From Brevundimonas goettingensis (lineage in GTDB: Bacteria > Pseudomonadota > Alphaproteobacteria > Caulobacterales > Caulobacteraceae), in the NCBI RefSeq assembly GCF_017487405.1, contig NZ_CP062222.1:3853501-3917500 (forward strand): a stretch of DNA of 64,000 bases, in the 5' to 3' direction. Below the pieces are notes generated by a model that was not told the origin of the DNA, did not search any database, and saw only the letters and a program-made list of their open reading frames with translations. Below are positions 52,329 through 60,603 of the stretch, piece by piece (positions within the stretch are counted from its first letter, which is position 1; every line of letters starts with the position of its first letter). A program made the translations under genes and the position numbers.

Positions 52329-52369
52329 GCGCTCAAGCAGCGAGGTCCCGCGGACCGAGCGATAGCGCC
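52329..52369 (+). repeat. Palindromic intergenic element, copy D
   Basis: GCGCTCAAGCAGCGAG ... CGAGCGATAGCGCC with central stem GGTCC-cgc-GGACC. Unlike copies A, C and E it lies 64 nt after the upstream stop (addA) and ends 21 nt before the trxA start codon, so it could form a hairpin in the trxA leader. Confidence 0.8.
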
Positions 52370-52390
52370 CCAAAAGGAGAGAGCCATAAA

Positions 52391-52732
52391 ATGGCGACGG
52401 TAAAAGTCACCGACGAAAGCTTCGACGCCGACGTCCTGAAGTCCTCCACCCCGGTCCTCGTGGACTTCTGGGCGGAGTGGTGCGGCCCCTGCAAGCAGAT
52501 CGGCCCGGCTCTGGAACAGATCGCCGACGAGCTGAACGGTCAGGTGACCATCGCCAAGGTCAATATCGACGACAGCCCGATGACCCCGTCCAAGCTGGGC
52601 GTGAAGGGCATCCCGACCCTGATGCTGTTCCGCGACGGCCAGCTGTCCTCGCTGAAGGTCGGCGCCATGCCCAAGGGCAAGATCGTCGAATGGCTGGCCG
52701 AGAGCGGCATCAAGGCCTCGACCGCCGCCTGA
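52391..52732 (+). CDS. trxA: Thioredoxin
   Basis: Cytoplasmic disulphide reductant; the active site WCGPC is at residues 30-34 (C31 and C34). The conserved cis-Pro loop is KGIPTLMLFRDG. Length 113 aa is normal. ATG 52391 with AGGAGAGAG about 8 nt upstream is clearly the start. It lies between addA and the converging folC; addA-trxA-folC is a common alphaproteobacterial arrangement. A strong hairpin terminator follows. Confidence 0.96.
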   Translation: MATVKVTDESFDADVLKSSTPVLVDFWAEWCGPCKQIGPALEQIADELNGQVTIAKVNIDDSPMTPSKLGVKGIPTLMLFRDGQLSSLKVGAMPKGKIVEWLAESGIKASTAA

Positions 52733-52757
52733 GGCCTGTAACGGTCCACTGAACCCG

Positions 52758-52792
52758 AACGCCCGGCGGTCCCGCGACCGCCGGGCGTTTTG
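52758..52792. terminator. Intrinsic terminator between trxA and folC
   Basis: Stem AACGCCCGGCGGTC/GACCGCCGGGCGTT with a CCGC loop, then TTGCTATTT; starts 25 nt after the trxA stop and ends at the folC stop, so it probably serves both converging genes. Confidence 0.85.
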
Positions 52793-54082
52793 CTATTTCG
52801 GCCAGGTCTCGGAGGCGGCGCCCAGCACCTCGCCGGCCAGATAGAGCGACCCGCAGATCACGATCCGTCCGGCGCCGAGCCTGAGCGCCCGGTCCAGCGC
52901 CGCCTCCACCGAGGGCGCGGCCTGTGCACCCAACCCGTGCCCGCGAGAGACCGCCGCCAGGGCTTCTGGATCCGCCGCCGCCCCCTCGAAGCCGACGGTG
53001 AAGACGTGGGCGCCAGAGTCTTTCAAGGCCTCGAAGAAGCCTGCGGAATCCTTGTTGGCCAGCATGCCGACGATCAGGGCCAGCGGCATCGGCGCCCGGG
53101 CCTCGCGCACCGCGATGGCCGCGGCCAGGGCCCTGGCGGCATGGGGATTGTGCCCGCCGTCCAGCCAGAGTTCGGCGCCCGCGGCGCGGGCCTTTTCGCC
53201 ATAGGGGCCGGTAGCGAGCCTCTGCAACCGTGCGGGCCAGGCAGCCGTGCTCAGGCCCTCGGCGATGGCGGCCTCGGGCAGGTCGAGCTCCAGGGCGGCG
53301 GCCACGGCCAGACCCGCATTGTCGATCTGGTGCCCGCCGACCAGGGTCGGGGCCGGCAGGTCGAGGAACCGTTCCTGATCCTGATAGACCATACCGCCGC
53401 GCTCGCCCCAGGCGTCGAAATCCACCCCCATGACGGTCAGGGGAGAGGGCTGTCCGCGTACGGACGATCCGGCGACGGCCTCGATCACCGCCATGGCCTC
53501 TTCCGACTGGCGGGCGACGATGCCGCGCGCCCCGGCCTTGAGGATCCCGGCCTTCTCCGCGGCGATGCCGGCGATTGAGGTCCCGAGGAACTCGGCATGG
53601 TCCAGATCGACGGGAGTGATCACGCTCAGCAGCGGGCGTTCGATGACATTGGTGGCGTCCAGGGTCCCGCCCAGCCCGACCTCGATGACCGCCAGATCCG
53701 CCGGGGTCTCGGCCATGGCGACGAAGGCCGCGGCCGTGGTGCTTTCGAACACCGTCGCCTCGACCCCGCGAACGGCTTCGATGCGGTCGAGGATGGGATT
53801 GAGCTGTTCGTCCTCGATCAGCTTGCCGGCGAGGCGGATGCGCTCATTGAAACGGACGAGATGGGGAGAGGTGTAGGCGTGGACCCGGAGACCCGCCGCC
53901 TCGGCCATGGCGCGGATGAAGGCCACCGTCGAGCCCTTGCCGTTGGTGCCGGCGACGTGGACGACGGGGGGCAGGCGAAGCTGGGGATTGCCGAGGACCG
54001 CGCACAGGGTCCGCATCCGGTCCAGCGACAGATCGATCTTCTGCGGGTGGCGCTGACGCAGGCGTTCGGAAATCGGGTCCAT
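52793..54082 (-). CDS. folC: Bifunctional dihydrofolate synthase/folylpolyglutamate synthase
   Basis: Adds glutamate to dihydropteroate and to folates. Mur-ligase-type P-loop GTNGKGSTVAFI near residue 46, then the signature YTSPHLVRFNERIRL and LAVIEVGLGGTLDATNVI with the carbamylated-Lys region FLGTSIAGIAAEKAGILK. The C-terminal domain holds DGGHNPHAARAL. Length 429 aa is normal. It is the only other folate gene in the window besides pabB. Converges with trxA across a shared terminator. Confidence 0.94.
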   Translation of the reverse strand: MDPISERLRQRHPQKIDLSLDRMRTLCAVLGNPQLRLPPVVHVAGTNGKGSTVAFIRAMAEAAGLRVHAYTSPHLVRFNERIRLAGKLIEDEQLNPILDRIEAVRGVEATVFESTTAAAFVAMAETPADLAVIEVGLGGTLDATNVIERPLLSVITPVDLDHAEFLGTSIAGIAAEKAGILKAGARGIVARQSEEAMAVIEAVAGSSVRGQPSPLTVMGVDFDAWGERGGMVYQDQERFLDLPAPTLVGGHQIDNAGLAVAAALELDLPEAAIAEGLSTAAWPARLQRLATGPYGEKARAAGAELWLDGGHNPHAARALAAAIAVREARAPMPLALIVGMLANKDSAGFFEALKDSGAHVFTVGFEGAAADPEALAAVSRGHGLGAQAAPSVEAALDRALRLGAGRIVICGSLYLAGEVLGAASETWPK

Positions 54083-54134
54083 GGCCGCACCCTAGCGCAG
54101 TCGCGCCCGGGTCGCCCACGCCTGAGGCGAGGAT

Positions 54135-54302
54135 TTAGCCCAGGATGAGCTTGAAAACGCCGACCCAGACGGCGACGGAGCCGAGCACGGCCGCGCTGAA
54201 GGCGATCAGGGGCGAGGTCAGGGCGATGCGCGGACGACGCTTCGCCACGACCGCCGGAGCGGCCTTGAACCCGATATGCAGTTTTTCGGCGGATGCCCGC
54301 AT
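54135..54302 (-). CDS. Small membrane protein (55 aa)
   Basis: Reading frame shorter than usual annotation cut-offs. A basic N-terminal half (MRASAEKLHIGFKAAPAVVA, then KRRPRIAL) precedes one hydrophobic helix (SPLIAFSAAVLGSVAVWVGVF) ending FKLILG. This layout, positive-inside then a C-terminal helix, fits a small bitopic inner-membrane protein. Codon third positions are strongly G/C, as in neighbouring genes. No family recognised; the call is moderate because short frames can occur by chance. Confidence 0.55.
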   Translation of the reverse strand: MRASAEKLHIGFKAAPAVVAKRRPRIALTSPLIAFSAAVLGSVAVWVGVFKLILG

Positions 54303-54617
54303 CAGACAGAACTCCCCAACACGAGGTCATCCTGCGGTCACGACATTGAGATATTCGTAAAGGGCGTGGTTAAGCTGAAGCCGTCCCGGCGTTAACCTTT
54401 CGAGGCCTCCGGAACCTGTCGCGCGCGCATTCCAAAAATGGGATAGCAAGGCTGAAAACGCGTGTTTTTTCAGTAGCTTTGGCATTGACGAACTGTGCCC
54501 CAATTGTAACATACCCTCGTTCTTTTCGCCGCCCGCGGGATTCGTCTTGCACTGCACCATTGGGCGCCGCTTAACATGTCGGTAACTGGTTTTGGCGCGT
54601 GAGAGGTAGCGAGGGGC
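54303..54617. promoter_or_regulatory. Intergenic promoter region of the sugar transferase gene
   Basis: 315 bp with no gene that I can support, noticeably more AT-rich than its surroundings. It contains TTAA-CATGTCG-GTAA (54571-54585), one mismatch from the CtrA consensus, ending 32 bp before the sugar transferase start, and a TTAACCTTT half-site near 54392. Poly-T and poly-A stretches (for example GTGTTTTTTC) suggest regulatory DNA. Confidence 0.5.
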
Positions 54618-55301
54618 ATGTTCGACACTGTGTCGTCCGATCTGCGTCCGATCTCCCGTCCGGCTCCCTCCGCGCCGGGCGTCACACCCGTCATCACCGC
54701 ACGCCGCCGTCTTTCGATGGTGCTCAAGCGGTTGTTCGACATCTTCTGCGCCCTGTCGGCCCTGATCGTCCTGGCGCCGGCCCTGATCGCCATCGCCGTC
54801 GCGGTCGCCCTGGAATCGCCGGGGCCGGTCCTGTTCCGCCAGCGTCGCACCGGTCAGGGCGGCAAGGTGTTCCGGATCATGAAGTTCCGCACCATGACGG
54901 TGACCGAGGACGGCGACGTCATCAGACACGCCAGCAAGAACGACAAGCGCGTGACCCGGATCGGCGGCTTCCTGCGCGAGACCAGCCTCGACGAACTGCC
55001 GCAGCTGTTCAACATCGTGCTCGGCGACATGTCGGTGGTGGGCCCGCGTCCGCACGCCTTGGCCCACGACGCCCACTACGGCGCCCTGCTGCCGCGCTAT
55101 GCCGACCGTTTCGCCGTACGCCCCGGCCTGACCGGCTTCGCCCAGGTCCAGGGCCTGCGCGGCGAGATCCATGATCTGGACTGCATGGCCCGCCGTATCG
55201 ACGCCGACTGCCACTACGCCGCCAGCTGGTCCTTCCGCAGCGACCTGATGCTGATCCTGCGCACCGTTCCCATGCTGGTGAAGCGCGTCAACGCCTACTG
55301 A
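54618..55301 (+). CDS. Bacterial sugar transferase (polyprenyl-phosphate sugar-1-P transferase)
   Basis: Initiating glycosyl-phosphotransferase that loads the first sugar onto undecaprenyl phosphate for exopolysaccharide; 227 aa. A single membrane helix (residues about 40-63, [20 protein letters not shown]) precedes the cytoplasmic catalytic domain with the family blocks [20 protein letters not shown] (20 residues), [25 protein letters not shown] and [12 protein letters not shown]. It matches the short PssY/HfsE-like enzymes that start holdfast or EPS synthesis in Caulobacter. It is alone here; no other polysaccharide genes are adjacent. A CtrA-like box lies upstream. Confidence 0.9.
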   Translation: MFDTVSSDLRPISRPAPSAPGVTPVITARRRLSMVLKRLFDIFCALSALIVLAPALIAIAVAVALESPGPVLFRQRRTGQGGKVFRIMKFRTMTVTEDGDVIRHASKNDKRVTRIGGFLRETSLDELPQLFNIVLGDMSVVGPRPHALAHDAHYGALLPRYADRFAVRPGLTGFAQVQGLRGEIHDLDCMARRIDADCHYAASWSFRSDLMLILRTVPMLVKRVNAY

Positions 55302-55412
55302 GGCGCTCCGTCGGCCAGGTCCGGCGTTGATTTTTCCACCTTCCGCCTAACAGCCAAGTTGAACGGCCCGGCGCGTCTTCCCAATTGAACGTCTCCCTTC
55401 CGGAGACCTCCC

Positions 55413-56264
55413 ATGACAAGCGATACCCCCGTCTGGTTCATCACCGGCTGTTCGACCGGCTTCGGCCGCGAACTGGCCGTCGCCCTGATCGAAAGGGGCT
55501 ATCGGGTCGTCGCCACCGCCCGCAACCCGGATGATCTGACCGATCTGGCCACGACCGGCGGCGATAATGTCCTGACCTTGAAGCTGGACGTCACCGACGC
55601 CGGCCAGGCCGAGGCGGCGGTGAAGGCCGCCCAGGACCGTTTCGGCCGCATCGACGTCCTCGTGAACAATGCCGGCATCGGCTATTTCGCCGCCATCGAG
55701 GAGGCGGAAGAGACCGAGGTCCGCCGCATGTTCGAGATCAATGTCTGGGGCCTGATCCGCATGACCCAGCTGGTCCTGCCGGGCATGCGGGCGCAGCGCT
55801 CGGGCACGGTGGTCAACATCTCCTCCATGGGCGGGCTGCGCGGCTTCCCGGCGGTCGGCCACTACAACGGCACCAAGTTCGCGGTCGAAGGCCTGTCCGA
55901 AGCCCTGTCGGCCGAGGTCGCGCCCCTGGGCATCAAGGTCCTGATCGTCGAGCCCTCGGGCTTCCGCACCGACTGGGCCGGTCGCTCGGCCAATGAATCC
56001 AGCATCACCATTGACGACTATGCCGAGACCGCCGGCGCCCGTCGCGCCGCCATCCGCGGCTATTCCGGCGCCCAGCCGGGCGATCCGAAACGCGCCGTCG
56101 CCGCCATCATCCAGGCCGTCGAGGCCGAGACCCCGCCGTTGCGCCTGCTTCTGGGCAAGACCGCCCTCGCCATGGGCCGCCAGAAGATCCAGATGATGAA
56201 GAAGGATTTCGACGCCTGGGCCGAGGTCACCGAGGGCGCCGACTTCCCCCAGGGCGAGGGCTGA
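55413..56264 (+). CDS. Short-chain dehydrogenase/reductase
   Basis: Classical SDR oxidoreductase, 283 aa, NADP-type. Cofactor motif TGCSTGFGRE (residues 11-20), structural NNAGIGY, catalytic Ser in NISSMGG and the Y-x3-K pair in YNGTKFAVEG. The longer C-terminal region (about 60 residues beyond the fold) is as in the oxidoreductase SDR group typified by YusZ-like proteins. Substrate unknown. It has its own GGAGACC ribosome-binding site and no clear operon partner. Confidence 0.9.
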   Translation: MTSDTPVWFITGCSTGFGRELAVALIERGYRVVATARNPDDLTDLATTGGDNVLTLKLDVTDAGQAEAAVKAAQDRFGRIDVLVNNAGIGYFAAIEEAEETEVRRMFEINVWGLIRMTQLVLPGMRAQRSGTVVNISSMGGLRGFPAVGHYNGTKFAVEGLSEALSAEVAPLGIKVLIVEPSGFRTDWAGRSANESSITIDDYAETAGARRAAIRGYSGAQPGDPKRAVAAIIQAVEAETPPLRLLLGKTALAMGRQKIQMMKKDFDAWAEVTEGADFPQGEG

Positions 56265-56269
56265 GCCCA

Positions 56270-56318
56270 CCCGGCGCTCCGGACAAGACCACCTCCGCCC
56301 GGCGCTCCGGGCAAGACC
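56270..56318 (+). repeat. Two 21-bp direct repeats upstream of the DUF3597 gene
   Basis: CCCGGCGCTCCGGACAAGACC at 56270-56290 (one base longer than quoted limits would allow is avoided; core CCCGGCGCTCCGG) recurs at 56298-56318 with one mismatch, spacing 28 bp. They lie between the SDR stop and the DUF3597 start and may be operator copies or simple duplication. Confidence 0.6.
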
Positions 56319-56388
56319 TGACATGGGAACCGCCGACGCTCCCGTTCGCTCCTGTCGCTCAACCCACGCACGGCGGCAGGAGCGGACC

Positions 56389-56811
56389 ATGAGCATTCTC
56401 GGCAAGATTCTGGGCGGCATCTTCCACAAGAAGGAAGCGCCGCCGCCCGCGGCCGCGCCGGTTCCCGGACAGGTCGCCGCGCCGACCTCGACCCCGCCCC
56501 CTTCGGCGGTCCCGCCGATCGACGCATCGGCCGCCACCGCGCCCCAGCCCCAGCCCGTCGACGTCGCCGGCATCCTCGACTTCAAGAACAGCGTGCGCGA
56601 CGAAAAGCTGAACTGGCGCACCTCGATCGTCGACCTGATGAAGCTGCTGGGCATGGAAAGCTCCCTGGCCGAACGCAAGGAACTGGCCGACGAGCTCGGC
56701 TACACGGGCGACAAGTCGGATTCCGCCAGCATGAACATCTGGCTGCACAAACAGGTCATCCAGAAGATCGTGGACAACGGCGGCCAGCTGCCGAGGGACA
56801 TGACTTCATAA
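56389..56811 (+). CDS. DUF3597 family protein
   Basis: Protein of unknown function, 140 aa. An N-terminal amphipathic start (MSILGKILGGIFHKKE) is followed by a Pro/Ala-rich linker (residues 17-60) and the DUF3597 domain (about 62-138, DVAGILDFKNSVRDEKLN and SLAERKELADELGYTGD, ending LHKQVIQKIVDNGG). DUF3597 proteins are typically single-copy small cytoplasmic proteins in Proteobacteria. ATG 56389 with AGGAGCGG upstream. A palindromic element starts 4 nt after its stop. Confidence 0.85.
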   Translation: MSILGKILGGIFHKKEAPPPAAAPVPGQVAAPTSTPPPSAVPPIDASAATAPQPQPVDVAGILDFKNSVRDEKLNWRTSIVDLMKLLGMESSLAERKELADELGYTGDKSDSASMNIWLHKQVIQKIVDNGGQLPRDMTS

Positions 56812-56815
56812 TAGG

Positions 56816-56856
56816 GGCGCTAACGCTCGCGCCGCGGGCGCTCGCTGCTTGAGCGC
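56816..56856 (+). repeat. Palindromic intergenic element, copy E
   Basis: In the orientation of the upstream gene it reads GGCGCTAACGCTCG, a central stem GCGCC-gcg-GGCGC, then CGCTGCTTGAGCGC. It starts 4 nt after the DUF3597 stop and ends 67 nt before dnaX. Confidence 0.8.
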
Positions 56857-56923
56857 GATGCGGCGCGGATGGTCGAGCGTGTTCTGAGTCGCTCCATGGG
56901 GGCGTTCGCGGTAGGTTCGTCTC

Positions 56924-58765
56924 ATGAGCGATGTCGACCTTGATTCCGGTCCCCCTTGGGAAGAGGACCTGCCCGAGCGGGATGAGAACACCGACGACAT
57001 GTTCGGCGCGCCTGCGCCTGCGCCGGCGCCCGCTTCTGCGCCGACGCCTGCGCCTACGCCCGTTCCGGTCTCCACGCCCGCGCCCGTCGAAGGCGAGGGT
57101 GAGGCCTATACGGTTCTGGCCCGCAAATACCGGCCGCGCACCTTCGAGGACCTGATCGGCCAGGAGGCCATGGTCCGCACCCTGACCAACGCCTTCGCCA
57201 CGGGGCGGATCGCCCACGCCTTCATGCTGACCGGCGTCCGGGGGGTGGGCAAGACCACCACCGCCCGCCTGCTGGCCCGGGCCTTGAACAACCAGACCGA
57301 CGTCATCGACAAACCCTCGCTGGAGCTCAGCGCCGGCGGCGTCCACGACGCCGCCATCATGGCCGGCCAGCATATGGACGTCATGGAGATGGACGCGGCG
57401 TCCCACACCGGTGTCAACGACATCCGCGACATCCTGGAGAGCGTCCGCTACGGCCCGGTCGAGGCCCGCTACAAGGTCTATGTGCTCGACGAGGTGCACA
57501 TGCTGTCGAACCAGGCCTTCAACGCCCTTCTGAAGACCCTGGAAGAGCCGCCGCCCCACGCCAAATTCATCTTCGCCACCACCGAGATCCGCAAGGTGCC
57601 GGTGACCATCCTCAGCCGCTGCCAGCGCTTCGACCTGCGCCGCGTCGAGCCCGAGGTGCTGGTCGAGCATCTGGGCCGGATCGCGGCCAAGGAAGGGATG
57701 AAGGTCGAGGACGACGCCCTGGCCCTGATCGCCCGCGCCGCCGAGGGCTCGGTCCGCGACGGCCTCAGCCTGCTGGATCAGGCGCTCGTTCAGGGCGAGC
57801 GCGGCGAGACGGTCAAGACCGAGATTGTGCGCGACATGCTGGGTCTGGCCGACCGGTCCCAGACGATCGCCCTGTTCGAACAGATCATGGGCGGCCGTAC
57901 GCCCGAGGCGCTGGAGACCTTCCGGACCCTCTATGGCTACGGCGCCGACCCGATTCAGGTGACCAACGACCTGCTCGAGCATTGCCACGCCGCCTCGGTG
58001 GCCAAGATGCTGGGCCCGAACGCCACGCGCCTGCCCGCCGATCAGGCCAAGACGCTCGCGGCCCTGGGCGCCGCCATCTCGGCCGGGACCCTGTCGCGGA
58101 CCTGGCAGATGCTGCTGAAGGGCCTGGAGGAGGTCCGTCGCGCCCCGAGCCCGGCGGATGCGGTCGAGATGATCATCGTCCGTCTGGCCTATGCCGCCGA
58201 CCTGCCGGCGCCCGAGGACGCGCTGAAGAAGCTGCAGAACGGCGAACCGCTGGGGGGCGGCGCCGGTGGCGGCGGCGCTCCGCGTGGCGGCGGGGGAGGC
58301 GGCGCCTCGGCTGCGCTCGCTCCTCGTCCAGCGGCTCCGCCCGCCCTGCCGGATCCCCAGACCTTCGAGGCCACGGTCGCCCTGATCGGCCAGAGGCGCG
58401 AGATCGGGCTGCAGCTGGACGTTCAGCGCTATGTGAAGCCGGTGTCGTTCAAGCCCGGCGCCATCGTCTATGAAAGCGTAGAGGGCGCGCCGCTCGATCT
58501 GGCCCGGCGTCTGGCCTCGCGCCTGCGCGAATGGACCGGCCGCACCTGGCTGATCGCGGCCAATGGTCAGGGCGGCGGCGAGACCCTGATCGAACAGGAG
58601 AAGCGCGGCCGGGCCGAACTGCGCGCCGAGGTCGAGGCCGACCCCTTCGTCGCCTCCATCATGGCCGCCTTCCCGGGGACGGTCATCGCCAGCATTGTCG
58701 AGGCCCCCAAGGTCGCCCTGCCGTCGATTCCGGATGAGGCCGGCGACGAGGATGACGACGACTGA
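56924..58765 (+). CDS. dnaX: DNA polymerase III subunits gamma and tau
   Basis: Clamp-loader ATPase subunit of the replicative polymerase, 613 aa. After an Ala/Pro-rich N-terminal extension (residues 25-60) comes the AAA+ domain: ARKYRPRTFEDLIGQ, Walker A GVRGVGKTT (about 104-112), KVYVLDEVHMLSNQAFNALL and sensor FATTEIRKVPVTILSRCQRF. The four cysteines that hold zinc in many DnaX proteins are absent from the stretch after Walker A (residues 115-150). A Gly-rich linker (about 440-460) leads to the tau C-terminal part. ybaB and recR follow, interrupted by a minus-strand gene. Confidence 0.95.
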   Translation: MSDVDLDSGPPWEEDLPERDENTDDMFGAPAPAPAPASAPTPAPTPVPVSTPAPVEGEGEAYTVLARKYRPRTFEDLIGQEAMVRTLTNAFATGRIAHAFMLTGVRGVGKTTTARLLARALNNQTDVIDKPSLELSAGGVHDAAIMAGQHMDVMEMDAASHTGVNDIRDILESVRYGPVEARYKVYVLDEVHMLSNQAFNALLKTLEEPPPHAKFIFATTEIRKVPVTILSRCQRFDLRRVEPEVLVEHLGRIAAKEGMKVEDDALALIARAAEGSVRDGLSLLDQALVQGERGETVKTEIVRDMLGLADRSQTIALFEQIMGGRTPEALETFRTLYGYGADPIQVTNDLLEHCHAASVAKMLGPNATRLPADQAKTLAALGAAISAGTLSRTWQMLLKGLEEVRRAPSPADAVEMIIVRLAYAADLPAPEDALKKLQNGEPLGGGAGGGGAPRGGGGGGASAALAPRPAAPPALPDPQTFEATVALIGQRREIGLQLDVQRYVKPVSFKPGAIVYESVEGAPLDLARRLASRLREWTGRTWLIAANGQGGGETLIEQEKRGRAELRAEVEADPFVASIMAAFPGTVIASIVEAPKVALPSIPDEAGDEDDDD

Positions 58766-58779
58766 CGCCTGAAACGACA

Positions 58780-58809
58780 AGGGCGGCGAGGCCGAAGCCC
58801 CGCCGCCCT
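58780..58809. terminator. Bidirectional terminator between dnaX and the nitroreductase gene
   Basis: Nine-to-ten-base-pair stem AGGGCGGCG/CGCCGCCCT with loop AGGCCGAAGCCC, located 15 nt after the dnaX stop and 24 nt from the nitroreductase stop on the other strand. No long T-run. Confidence 0.65.
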
Positions 58810-58832
58810 GAAGCGTCAGCTATGCGAGGTGC

Positions 58833-59444
58833 TCAGAGGATCTTCGCGGCCGTGTCGAAGTCGAGGCGCGGCGAGCGCGGGAACAGGTTCTCGTCGGTGC
58901 CGTAGCCCAGGTTGATCACGAAGGACGGCACCCAGCTGCTGTCAGCGAGGAACTCGCCCTTCACGCCCGCGGCGTCGAAGCCGATCATCGGGCCGACGTC
59001 GAGGCCGAGCGCCCGGGCGGCGATCATGAAATAACCGGCCTGCAGCGAGCTGTTGAGCACGCCCGGTCCCTTGCGGGCCTCGCTGTCGCCGAACCAGTCC
59101 TTGGCGCCCGGATTGTGCGGGAACAGCAGGGGCATGTGTTCGTGGAAGTCGTTGTCGAAGGCGACCACGACATTGACCGGCGCCGACAGGGTCTTGGAAC
59201 GGTTGGCTTCCGACATGAAGGGCGCCAGCCGCGCCTTGGCCTCGGGGGAGGTGATGAACAGGAAGCGCACCGGGGTGCTGTTGGCGGCGGTCGGGCCGAA
59301 CTTGGTCAGCTCATAGAGCTTGTGCAGCTGTTCGGTCGTGACCGGACGGTCGCTGAAGGCGTTGCGCGTGCGGGCTTCGGTGAACAGCTGGGCGAGCGCG
59401 TTATCGTCGAGCGCGGCGTCGCGGGTGGAGGCGTCATAGGCCAT
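58833..59444 (-). CDS. Nitroreductase-family malonic semialdehyde reductase-like protein
   Basis: FMN-dependent nitroreductase of the RutE/HadB subgroup (TIGR/COG0778 type), 203 aa. Typical start LDDNALAQLFTEARTRNAFS, flavin-contact region YELTKFGPTAANSTPVRFLF and the late segment LNSSLQAGYFMIAARALGLD with MIGFDAAGVKGEF. RutE reduces malonic semialdehyde in uracil catabolism, but no rut genes are present here, so the physiological substrate is open. It sits on the minus strand inside the usually contiguous dnaX-ybaB-recR group. Confidence 0.88.
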   Translation of the reverse strand: MAYDASTRDAALDDNALAQLFTEARTRNAFSDRPVTTEQLHKLYELTKFGPTAANSTPVRFLFITSPEAKARLAPFMSEANRSKTLSAPVNVVVAFDNDFHEHMPLLFPHNPGAKDWFGDSEARKGPGVLNSSLQAGYFMIAARALGLDVGPMIGFDAAGVKGEFLADSSWVPSFVINLGYGTDENLFPRSPRLDFDTAAKIL

Positions 59445-59640
59445 TGGAAAGGCGTCCTGTGATCAATAGCAACAAGTGCAGTTGCAAAATAGGCGTCCTT
59501 GTCCGCACTGCAAGCAAGGATTTGGCAATTCTGGGTTTCGCTGGGCGAACGCCGCCGATTTGGCAAGAGCGGCGTCTCAGGTTCGTCTCTTCAGGAGGGG
59601 CCCTCTGTCGCTGGCGCCGGCTTCGTCCTATCTAGGGGCC

Positions 59641-59970
59641 ATGAAAGACCTCAACGCCCTGATGCAACAGGCTCAAGCGATGCAGCAGAAGCTGCAGGAC
59701 GCCCAGGCCAAAATGACTGAAACCACCTCGGAAGGCACCTCCGGCGGCGGTCTCGTGATGATCGCCCTCAAGGGGCCCGGCGAGATCACTTCGGTGAAGA
59801 TCGACGACAGCCTGCTGGTTCCCGGCGAGGGCGAAATCCTCGCCGACCTGATCGTCGCCGCCCACGCCGACGCCAAGCGCAAGCTGGACGAGGTCAATGG
59901 CGATTTGATGCGTCAGGCCGCCGGACCCCTGGCCGGAATGAACATCCCCGGCATGCCGAAGCTCTTCTGA
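59641..59970 (+). CDS. YbaB/EbfC nucleoid-associated protein
   Basis: Small DNA-binding protein (109 aa) with the YbaB fold: Q-rich N-terminal helix (LNALMQQAQAMQQKLQDAQ) and the conserved EGTSGGGLVMIALKGPGEI, then LADLIVAAHADAKRKL. It associates with the nucleoid and is usually coupled to recR, which begins directly after its stop codon here. ATG 59641 is the start; the upstream frame has no similarity. Confidence 0.93.
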   Translation: MKDLNALMQQAQAMQQKLQDAQAKMTETTSEGTSGGGLVMIALKGPGEITSVKIDDSLLVPGEGEILADLIVAAHADAKRKLDEVNGDLMRQAAGPLAGMNIPGMPKLF

Positions 59971-60603
59971 TTGGCCGCGTCCGCCGGACCCGAGATCGAA
60001 CGCCTGATCGCGCTCCTGGCCAAGCTGCCGGGGCTGGGTCCGCGCTCGGCCCGACGTGCGGCCCTGCAACTGCTCAAGCGGCGCGAACAGCTGCTGCTGC
60101 CCCTTGCCGCCGCCATGGCCGAGACGGCGGAGAAGGTCGTGTCCTGCTCGGTCTGCGGCACGCCGGATACGCGCGATCCCTGCTCGATCTGTTCGGATCC
60201 CAACCGCGACAACGGCCTGATCTGCGTGGTCGAGGAGGCCGGCGCCCTGTGGGCCATGGAGCGGTCCGGCGCCTTCCGCGGCAAATACCATGTGCTGGGC
60301 GGGCTTCTGTCGGCGCTGGACGGGATCGGCCCCGAGGCCCTGCGCGTCGCCGAACTGGTCGGCCGGGCGAAGGCGGGCAACGAGACAGGGGCCACAACCG
60401 AGGGAGGGGGCGTGCGCGAGGTCGTTCTGGCCCTTCCCGCCACCGTCGACGGCCAGACCACGGCCCACTACCTTGCCGAACGGCTGATCGGCAGCGGGGT
60501 GGAGGTGACGTCGCTGGCGCGAGGGGTCCCCGTCGGCGGCGACCTTGACTGGCTCGACGACGGCACCATCGTCCAGGCGCTTCGGGCGCGGCGCCCCGCC
60601 TGA
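59971..60603 (+). CDS. recR: Recombination mediator RecR
   Basis: Helps load RecA at gaps with RecF/RecO. An N-terminal helix-hairpin-helix ([12 protein letters not shown]), the C4 zinc site (C59, C62, C71 and C74) and a Toprim domain ([29 protein letters not shown]) are all present, and the Walker-like tail [20 protein letters not shown] ends the protein. Length 210 aa is normal. The start is TTG, immediately after the ybaB stop, so translation probably continues by coupling. Confidence 0.95.
   Translation: MAASAGPEIERLIALLAKLPGLGPRSARRAALQLLKRREQLLLPLAAAMAETAEKVVSCSVCGTPDTRDPCSICSDPNRDNGLICVVEEAGALWAMERSGAFRGKYHVLGGLLSALDGIGPEALRVAELVGRAKAGNETGATTEGGGVREVVLALPATVDGQTTAHYLAERLIGSGVEVTSLARGVPVGGDLDWLDDGTIVQALRARRPA

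Noticed and set aside
56756..58780. 674-aa minus-strand open frame opposite dnaX
   Set aside because: Shadow of dnaX; Gly/Arg/Asp-rich and without recognisable domains.
58766..59640. Possible signal recognition particle RNA near dnaX
   Set aside because: The ffs gene can lie near dnaX in Alphaproteobacteria, but the conserved GGTCCGGAAGGAAGC-type core is absent here.
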